Source of the DNA: Adenanthera pavonina
Taxonomy: Eukaryota; Streptophyta; Magnoliopsida; Fabales; Fabaceae
DNA: 64,000 nucleotides
Assembly (NCBI GenBank): GCA_026686845.1
Contig: JAIVEN010000004.1
Span: 15,780,827-15,844,826, forward strand
Reading direction: 5' to 3'
This document shows positions 55,709-64,000 of this stretch, piece by piece. Both the position numbers and the translations under genes were made by a program. The notes below the pieces were generated by a model. It was not told the origin of the DNA. It ran no database searches and saw only the letters and a list, made by a program, of their open reading frames with translations. Position 1 is the first letter of the stretch. Every line of letters begins with the position of its first letter.

Positions 55709-57297
55709 TGTTGAATCAAGTGTTTTGATGATTCCAAACCAGTTAGAGCTTGGAAAGAAGATATAGAAGGTGTACAAAAGATTTCAGGTGGAGAAATCCA
55801 AGTAAAACTAGCATAAGATTAGATATAGGATTTCTTACTGTATTCAAAATGAGTAAAAGACTTTGATCCTGCAAAAGAATGTTTTAAAAAATATGTTTTT
55901 ATGATAATCCATAAAGTATTTGAAAAATACCCACCAACAGATGAACTTTGAAGTGTTAAAATTGATTTGTTGCTTTGAAAATTTGAACTTTGGTATCTGA
56001 AATTTGAACTTCAGAGTGAAAATATGTTAGTCAGAAAAGAAATCCCTCTGACAGACGAATTTCATCTTTGAAAATTCAAATTTCGGGTAAAACACAAATT
56101 ATGAAAAATGAAAAATTCGTTTGAAGATATGTCAAAGTTCATCTGAAAGTAAAGTTTAAAAAGAGTTCTAAGTTAATCCTCTGATAGACAAACTTTGACT
56201 TTGAAAATTTGAACTTTGGAAAGATAGCCTGCAAGTCTGTCATGATGATCCTTTGACATACGAATTTCAGTATTCAGAAATTCGAACTTTGAATTAAGTC
56301 TAATAAAAGATCTCTCTGATAGATGAACTTTGTCATTTGAAAATTCAAATTTCAAAAAGAAGAACTATTATACCATATTAAGTTGCCCACTGACAGACTA
56401 ATTTTGGGCACCAAAATTCGAACTTCGAAGGCAATATAGTAATATGGAAAAACTATTCACACTTACCAAAAGTACTTTAAACTTGAAAATTCGTATGTTC
56501 CAACATAGAAATATTCTCCAAAGATGAAAATTCAAACTTTGCTTTAGAACAGACGAACTTCAAGATTCAACATTAAAGTCTTTAGCTTTCGGTCTCTGCG
56601 AAATTTACCTATTGATACACCAGAATTCGAACTTTGAATGTCAGATGCATTAAATGCGGTTGGTGAACGAATAGATTTTTAGAGTAATCGTTGGGTAATG
56701 TCTCTAATGGCCAGATCTTGTCTTTAACATATAGTTAAGACATAAATCTATAAATAGAACTTCATTTGAAGATGTGGGTAATGGTTTTACACTGTATATA
56801 TTGAAACTCAGCAAAATTCTTGAGTCAAAGTCTTCTGCTCTCACATACTTCATATCTTGTACTTCAACTTTCATATACACTCTAACCTAGAGAGTTCAAT
56901 TACTATAATCAATCTTATCTTCATCTGGAAAAAATATTTTCTTGTGAGGAGATTTCACAAGGGATTTGGAAAGCACTTAGCTAGAGTACAAAGAGTGAGA
57001 TTGTAAGCTCTTGAAACAGAGTATCAAGTTGTACTGAGGCATTGCAAGAAACCCATCGAATTCTTGTAATATAGTGGAAAATCTCAAGTGGTAGCTTGGG
57101 GACTGGACGTAAGTCAAGAGAAAGAGACCTAACCAAGATAAATATCTGTGTCTTCTCTTCCCTTATCTTGTTTTCACTTGGTTATATTTTTATGCTCTAT
57201 TTTTGCTGTCACTCTTATTTTCATCTCTCTCTTAACTTTTGCAAAAAAATTTAATCTTTCCAATTCACCCCCTTTTGGGAAGCCAACATATCTAACA
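55709..57297 (+). repeat. 5' LTR of SIRE element 2
   Basis: 1589 bp from TGTTGAATC to TCTAACA. It has the same motif array in decayed form, a mini-hairpin at 56400-56418 and TATAAATA at 56749-56756. It is about 270 bp shorter than the element 1 LTRs. Confidence 0.92.
56749..56756 (+). promoter_or_regulatory. TATA box of the element 2 LTR
   Basis: TATAAATA, in the same context as in the element 1 LTRs. Confidence 0.65.
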
Positions 57298-57299
57298 AG

Positions 57300-57311
57300 T
57301 GGTATTAGAGC
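57300..57311 (+). other. Primer-binding site of SIRE element 2
   Basis: TGGTATTAGAGC has one mismatch to the initiator Met tRNA site. Confidence 0.9.
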
Positions 57312-57352
57312 CTAGACTCCCAAACAAAGGATTTAACAATTCGGGAAATTCA

Positions 57353-59149
57353 ATGGCTTTCATTGGAGAAAGCATTCTACCTAAGGGAAACAACACAAAC
57401 AGACCACCTGGCTTCAGTGGAGAACACTATGGATACTAGAAGATGAGAATGCAAATCTATCTCCAGTCCATTGATCTGGATATCTGGTCTACCATCTAAA
57501 AGGGAGATTTTGTCCCAATTAAGCTACCAGATGATGGTAAATACAAGGAGAAGCCAGAAGATGAATGGAATGAGGAAGATAAGAGAAGAGTCCTGCTGAA
57601 CTTTAAGACAAAACATTGCCTAGTCAGTGCATTAAACTAGGACGAATTCTACAAAGTATTACAATGTTCCATGGCAAAAGGCATGTGGGACACTTTAGAA
57701 ATCGCTCATGAAGGAACCACTGGAGTAAGGGAAAACAAATTGAACTCAAGCATTGGAGAGTATGAAAGCTTCTGAATGGTGGAAGGTGAAAGTATCAAAG
57801 AGTTACAAAAGAGATTCACCCTCATTGTGAACCAACGGAAGAGTCTTGGCAAGGAATACACTCAGCCAGAGAAAGTCAGAAAAATCTTAGAGCTCTTTCT
57901 GTGGATTGGTAACCAAGAGTAACAGCAATAGAGGAAGCAAGAGGAGAGTCAATGGCCTCTGTCACAGCACTCTTCAGTAGCCTTGAAGAGTATTAGAGAA
58001 AGATAAAGGTTCTTAAGGAAGCAGGTCAAGACAGGAAAAAGAAGGGCATTGCTTTAAAAACTATAGAAGACGAAGAAGAAGAATTTGATGATGGCGATGA
58101 ATTAGATGAAGAGACTTTGGCTATGATGATCAGAAAATTTGGAAGGTTCTATAACAAGAAAAGAAATAAAAGATTCTTCAAGAAAGGAGCAGCTGGAGAC
58201 AATAAGAAAGAAGGAAAAGAGCCTGTCACATGCTATGAATGCAAAAAGAAAGGACATATCAAATGGGATTGTCTACAATTCCTAAAGAAGTAAGAGAAGG
58301 AAAAGAAAGCTGCTGACAAGGGCAAGAAGAAGAAGGCATACATCTCATCAATCTGAGGTAACAGCTTAGATGAAGAAAATGATGATGAAGATGAAATTGC
58401 CAATATCTGCTTGATGGCTTTTGCATATGAAGAAATTGCAATCTTATTCAACAGTGATCATGAAGATGAGGTATATGAATCTGAGCCTTCATATTCCGAA
58501 TTGCTTGATGCATTTTATGATCTGCATGATAAGTTCATTAAGACTGTTAACGAACTAAAATAGGCTAAAAAAGATTAGCAAGTTAAAATCTAAATGCAAC
58601 ATCTCTGACACTCCATCTTTGCATAAAGTTAAATTTGCTTGTTGTACCTCTTGTATTCAATTAAAGCAAACTAATGATTATCTATTAAAAAGCATGGCTA
58701 GACTCACTAAGGGTAAAGATATGCTATTTGCTTCAATAGGAAGTCAAAGAATCACACAAGGAAAAGCTGGACTTGGCTATGATCCTTGTGTAATCAAAGA
58801 AAAGATTAAAAAGAAAAATCAAAACCTGTATATGAGGCATTTTGTGCATGCTGATGGACATGAAAAGAAAAATCATACTTCAAAACGCATTGAATCCTAT
58901 GTCTAACCAAAATATGTAAAACAAAAGTATTATCTACATTGCTTTCTTCCTGCATCACAATCTAGCAGTCCCTTTACCACCTGTTACTTCTGTAACAAAA
59001 AGGGACACACTTCCAAGTCATGTTTATTGAAGAAAAATGGACTTAACAGAAAGGTAGAATGGGTTCTTAAAGGTACATTTGTATATAAGGAAAATGCCAC
59101 TGACAGAAAAGGACCCAAGCAAATTTGGGTACCTAAAAAGAAATTCTGA
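57353..59149 (+). pseudogene. gag: Gag of SIRE element 2, many stops
   Basis: It starts MAFIGESILPKGNNTNRPPGFSG and aligns with element 1 gag. In-frame stops lie at 57437, 57497, 57638 and 57773, and a 1-nt deletion follows near 57890, then more stops. Both CCHC knuckles survive: CYECKKKGHIKWDC near 58230 and CYFCNKKGHTSKSC near 58983. The frame ends GPKQIWVPK and TGA at 59147-59149, in the same place as in element 1. Confidence 0.92.
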
Positions 59150-62100
59150 ATCTTGTTTTGCAGATTTGTCTTAAAGCAAGAAAAAGAAAGAAATGGTATA
59201 TGGATAGTGCTTGCTCAAGCCACATGACTGGTGATAAGGAAAAGTTCATCACCCTTAGAGACAAGAAAAGAGGAAAGGTGACCTTTAGAGGTAACTAATA
59301 TGGCAAAATAGTTGGCATTGGCATTGTGGCAAGAATCCTGAAATATCTATAAAAGAGGTGCTTTTGTAATTGGCCTCAACCACAACTTGCTAAGTGTGAG
59401 TCAGACATGTGACAAAGGTAACTGGATACTGTTTAACTTAAAGTTCTATCTGGTCATCTGAAAAAGTGATCACAAAGTAATCCTCAAGGCTCAAAAGAAT
59501 GGTAATTGCTATACTATTGATCTTAATGGACTTCCTTCCTTAGATTTTATCTATTTAATTAGTCGAGATAATGATAGTTGGTTGTGGCATAGAAGACTGG
59601 CATATGTCAACATGAACTAGCTATCAAAACTGATTAAGAATGAGTTAGTCACTAGCTTACTAAAAATATCTTTTGAAAAAGACAAAGAATGTGATGCATG
59701 CCTCAGAGGAAAACAAACTAAATCATCTTTCAAATCTAAAAATATAGTCACCACATCTAGACCACTGCAACTATTGCAAATGGATCTGATAGGTTTATCT
59801 AGAGTAAAAAGCATTTGTGGAAACCTGTACGTTCTTGTGATTGTGGATGATTACTCTAGATTTACCTGAACTTTGTTTCTTTCTTCCAAAAGTGAAACAT
59901 TTGATGCATTTGTAACCTTGGCTAATAAAGTGCAAAATGAGAAAGGTATTTCTATTGTGTCTATCAGGTCTGATCATGGAGGAGAATTTGAAAATTCATG
60001 TTTTCTGGAGTACTGTGATGAACATGGAATTGATCACAACTTCTTAGCACCAACGACTCCTCAGCAAAATGGAGTGGTGGAAAAGAAGAACAGAATAATT
60101 GAAGAAATGGCAAGAACAATGCTGAATGAAAAGGAACTCTCTCAAGTATTCCGGGTTGATGCAGTAAATACAACAAGTTATATCATTAATAGAGCTTACA
60201 TTAGACCAATTTTAGGGAAGACTCCTTATGAGCTGTACAAAGGGAGAAAGCCAAACCTTTCACATATTCGGCTATAAATGTTTCATCCATAATAATGGAA
60301 AGGAGAATTTGGGTAAGTTTGATGCCAAATCTGATGAAGGTATATTTCTTATCTATTCTAGTAGAAGTAAAGCATATAGAGTATTTAATAAAAAGACTGG
60401 ATTGGTAGAAGAATCTGCGCATGTTGTGTTTATTGAAAATGAAATAGTTTCCAAGCATGTCTTTGATGAAGATGATCTTATCTCTAACTTCAAGAACTTA
60501 GATTTTTCTGAAAAAGATAAAATTGAGCCTCCAAAAATATCTGAACCTTCTAACATAGAGGAAGATATTCAGGAGAAAGATCTTCAGTATGAGAATAATG
60601 AGAAAATGTCTCAAGAACTCCTTAGAGTTTAGAGATATCAAAGGAATCATCTAGTTGATTAAGCAATTGGGGATGTTGAGGGGAAAGTTAAAACCAGAAA
60701 GCAACTTAGGGATCAAATGATCAATTGTGCATTTATTTCCCAAATTGAACCTAAGTGTATTGATGAAGCCTTAACTGATGAGTATTGGATTCTAGCTATG
60801 CAAGATGAACCAAATCAATTTGAAAGAAATCAAGTTTGGGATTTAGTGCCTAGACCTAAAAATTACTCTATTATTGGCACTAAATGGGTCTTTAGAAATA
60901 AACTTGATGAATCAGGAACAATCATTAGAAATAAAGGAAGATTAGTTGTCAAAGGATATAATCAAGAATAAGGTATTGATTTTGAAGAAACTTTTGCTCC
61001 AGTTGCAAGATTGGAAGCAATTAGAATCCTATTGCCTATGCATGCATGAAAAACATCATGTTATATCAAATGAATGTAAATTGTGCTTTTCTGAATGGAT
61101 ATATCATGGAGGAGGTTTATGTTGATCAACCTCCAGGCTTTGAGGACTCAACAAAACCAAACCATATTTATAAACTCAAGAAAGCTCTTAATGAGTTAAA
61201 ACAAGCTCTTAGAGCGTGGTATGAAAGACTAAGTAATTTTCTAACAGAAAAAAGGATTCAATAGAGGAAAAGTAGATACAACTCTGTTCACCAAGAAAGA
61301 AAACAAAGACTTACTTATTGTTCAAATTTATGTTGATGATATTATATTTGGTGCTACTAATGAATCTGTTTGCAAGTTAATGCAAAGTGAATTTGAAATA
61401 TCAATGATAGGTGAGCTCAACTTCTTCCTTGGATTGAAAATTAAGCAATGTGATGATGGCATTTTCTTCAATCAATCAAAATATTTGAAAGAGTTGCTGA
61501 AAAATTTTGGCATGGAAAAAGCTAAGTCAATGGGAACTCCTATGGCTATTGCAACAAAGCTTGATATAGATAGAGGAAAGACCTTTGGCATAACTCAATA
61601 TAGGAGAATTATTGGATCATTGCTATACCTAATAGCTAGTAGACCTGACATTATGTTCATTGTCTGTATGTGTGCAAGGTTCCATTTATGTCCCAAAGAA
61701 TCTCATGTAATTGCTGTGAAACAAATCTTCATATATCTAATTGGAACATCACAGATGGGACTTTGGTACCCAAAGGGCAACGGAGAAGAACTCATAGGAT
61801 ATAGTGATGCTGACTTTGCTGATCAAAAACTGACAGAAAAAGCACAACTAGAACATGTCAGTTCCTTGGAGGATCCTTGGTTTCATGGTTCAGCAAGAAG
61901 CAGAACAGTGTGGCTCTTTCCACTACAGAAGCTAAATATGTTGCTGCTAGCTGCTGTTGTGCTCAATTCATTTGGATGAAGTAGCAGCATGAAGGTCTTG
62001 AGATTGAGATGAAGGAAATACCAATGTGTGACAATCAAAGTGCTATCAACATCACAAAGAATTCAGTCGTGCATTCAAGGACAAAGCACATTGAAGTTAG

Positions 62101-62260
62101 GCATCACTTTATAAGGGATCATGTTCTGAAAGAAGACATTAGATTGGAATACATCCCTATTGAGAATTAAGTTGCTGACATTCTAACTAAGCCTCTTGCA
62201 GAAGATAGACATTGTAAAATCAAAAGGGAATTGGGTATAGTAAATCCCAATGAACTGTAA
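59137..62260 (+). pseudogene. pol: Pol of SIRE element 2, many stops and frameshifts
   Basis: Protease (WYMDSACSSHMTG, 59193), integrase core (SIRSDHGGEFEN ... QQNGVVEKKNR, 59960-60090), RT (YVDDIIFG near 61330) and RNase H (YSDADFAD near 61800, SRTKHIEVRHHF near 62080) are recognisable, ending NPNEL and TAA at 62258-62260. Small deletions include one after YVDDIIFGATNE (about 61375). Like element 1, pol is in the -1 frame relative to gag. It retains GCAAGG (about 61670) and CAG (about 61859) where element 1 is damaged. Confidence 0.92.
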
Positions 62261-63239
62261 GTAAATCCTTATATGCATCTATTTGAAATTTTTGTCATTG
62301 GATTAATCCTAACTTTAGCATCGGAGTGAGATTGATATGAGTTACAGGTGCTTCTCATAATTTCAAGTGATAATAGACCTGTGCAATGGTGCTAATCAAA
62401 CCTGCACAATCAAAAGATACAAAAGGAAGCCAAAAAGTCAAACTTCTGGATTTGTTCTGTAAGTTTAGAAATCTGAAATTCACATGTTAGATGATTATTA
62501 GATAACTTTACATGTTGAATTGTGTTTTTGGAAGAGCTAGCATGCTCAACATTCGAACTTAGATGCCCATCAAATGAATTTTAGTTGGCTACATGATGTA
62601 ATAGTTCTCTCTTGACCCTGAAATTCGTCTATTGAGTTACTGAAATTTGAATTTCAAAAATAAAATGCTAATGTTGTCTTTGTCCCAAATAATTGTTATA
62701 CAAATCTCCATATCTCAAAATATGCATTTTACAAATTCTTTACAAAATTTTGAAATTCAAATTTTTGAACTAAAATTCATTTGTTAAAACATGCTCTCAT
62801 AACTAGATCTCTGAAAGACGAACTTTCATAAGTAAAATTCGTCTGTTTCTTGTACTGCTCTTGTTTGGTTATTGCTTGTATCTTGTGAAGTTCTCTTTGG
62901 TCTATCCACTTATTGTTTTCAGAACTAAGCCTCTGTCAGATGAACTTCTAGATGAAAATTCGTCTGTCAGAAAGCCTCTCCTAATGGATTAACTTGTAAC
63001 TGCTCGAAATTCAAATTTCGACCTTTCAAAATTTGTCTGTTGAACGGTTACATACGTTAAAACTAAAGGTCTTCCTCTGAACAGACGCAACCCTATTCGT
63101 CTCTCTCTCAAGTCTGTTCAAATTCTTTCTTTAATTCTCATTAACTCCATTCGTGAATCTTTATTTCTCATCAATTAAACTTCTTTTCGCACCTTATAAA
63201 CCCATTCTTAGCAACTTTCTGGATCATTCACCCATGAGA
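62261..63239 (+). promoter_or_regulatory. Pol-env spacer of SIRE element 2 (candidate internal promoter)
   Basis: No ORF. It repeats AAATTCGTCTG (for example near 62836 and 62956) and has TATAAA at 63195-63200, 40 bp before the env-like ATG, in the same layout as 7099-8094. Confidence 0.45.
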
Positions 63240-64000
63240 ATGACGAGAGTTAAGAATCCAGAAGTTGGGAAAGGAGAGTCACAATCAAAGAGAACTGTGA
63301 AATCCCAATATGCATCCAAGGAATGTGAAACATAGAAAAGGAAAGGCGAATCTAGCAAAGCTACTCCTTCCAAGAGGCAAAAAACAACTCCAAAAATAGA
63401 CTCGAAGAAATCTGGTCCTGCTCCCTTGAAGCAATGCTCATATGCTAGGAGAATATACTACCAAATTTGTCAGTAAAAAGGTAATCAAACCTCACTGCGT
63501 AAATTTGGAAGATTTCTTGATTTCTAATAACTTTGATGCTGGGCTTTGGATGATGAGATACAAGAATTTGTTAGAAATTCTGGAAATATATGATGATGAG
63601 GTTGCTAAGAACTGGTATACCTCCCTGAAGTGCAATAGCAAGAAGAAGAAGTGGGAAGTAAATCTGAGATCAAGAACTATCTGGCTGACAAATGAGACCT
63701 TCAATGAGGTACTAGAGATTCCAGGGCAAGATGGATTGAAAATTGACATCTCTACCTCAAAATACATGGATGAAGCTGAAACTACAAAGGAAGAATGAGG
63801 GTCTTTCTTGAATTACAAAGAAAGCACAACTCTAAACACGTTGTTTAGAAGAAAAGAAAATAGGCCACCTCTGAGTTTGTTGAAGCCCACTGGCCTCAAT
63901 ACCCAAGTCAGAATCCTACACTATATTGTGTCTAGGATTATTTTCAACAAAAAGAGGCAGTTTCAATCTGATCACAAGGGCTGAAGCATATGTGATGGCA
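63240..64000 (+). pseudogene. Env-like ORF of SIRE element 2, broken and cut by the window end
   Basis: It starts MTRVKNPEVGKGES and aligns with the env-like ORF of element 1. A stop follows CET near 63333. About 100 bp are missing near 63430 and the frame changes. The conserved block (HCVNLEDFLISNNFDAGLW ... LRSRTIWLTNETFNEVLEI) is open at 63442-63798, ends in TGA, and a further frameshift lies near 63950. Confidence 0.88.

Larger units (their letters stand above)
55709..64000 (+). mobile_element. Second SIRE/Maximus-type element, decayed, runs off the window
   Basis: 5' LTR, PBS, gag, pol, spacer and env-like ORF start follow in the same order as in element 1 and align with it throughout, so it serves as an internal reference. 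Many stops and small indels make it non-autonomous. The env-like ORF and the 3' LTR are cut off by the window end. Confidence 0.93.

Overview
The window is plant nuclear DNA, probably from a dicot. It is very AT-rich and consists almost entirely of nested transposable elements. I see no intact host gene, no tRNA or rRNA gene and nothing prokaryotic. The plant assignment rests on the element types: SIRE/Maximus and Angela-type Ty1/copia elements with initiator-Met-tRNA primer sites, Ty3/gypsy LTRs of chromovirus (Tekay/Del) character, a CACTA element carrying pieces of a plant ABCA transporter gene, a Stowaway MITE, a Mutator-like element and short SINEs. The species cannot be named from the sequence.

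Layout. 1-253 is the tail of an LTR plus the gag start of a SIRE copy (element 0) that lies mostly to the left of the window. 254-12375 is a nearly complete SIRE-type element (element 1): LTR, gag, pol in the -1 frame, a 1 kb spacer with promoter-like features, an env-like ORF and LTR. Only three coding lesions are visible, but it has no target-site duplication (TSD) and its two LTRs are clearly diverged, so it looks like a recombinant. 12383-17082 is a CACTA transposon (TSD TAT) holding three exons of an ABCA transporter ATPase domain on the minus strand. 17083-20205 holds a Stowaway MITE, a Mutator-like element (9-bp TSD) with a SINE-like insert in its TIR, and the left half of an old TIR repeat. 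20206-28443 is a decayed copia element (TSD TATAT) with an extra leader ORF. A short SINE follows at 28743-28834.

30290-55447 is a graveyard of gypsy LTRs. It includes a reverse-strand truncated copy (30290-34036), an Angela 3' end (34037-36161), a reverse-strand SIRE-like gag (36162-37164), and a forward chromovirus (LTR 37165-39707, leader ORF, gag). That gag is split by a solo LTR (41977-47958, TSD CTACT), which is itself split by another solo LTR (43685-46356, TSD CCTAG). Two more LTRs follow (48222-51505 and 51803-54355). 55709-64000 is a second, heavily mutated SIRE element cut off by the window end.

The most interesting points come from comparing copies. (a) Three SIRE copies keep gag and pol in different frames with identical spacing and a conserved acceptor-like AG, but no slippery heptamer. 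(b) The SIRE LTRs and the spacer before the env-like ORF share one motif vocabulary (ACAGACGAA / AATTCGAATT) and both end in a TATA box, suggesting an internal promoter for the env-like gene. (c) The LTR motifs pair into mini-hairpins whose stems persist while loops change. (d) Two gypsy copies share a leader ORF between the primer site and gag. (e) The CACTA element carries host ABCA exons with splice sites intact.
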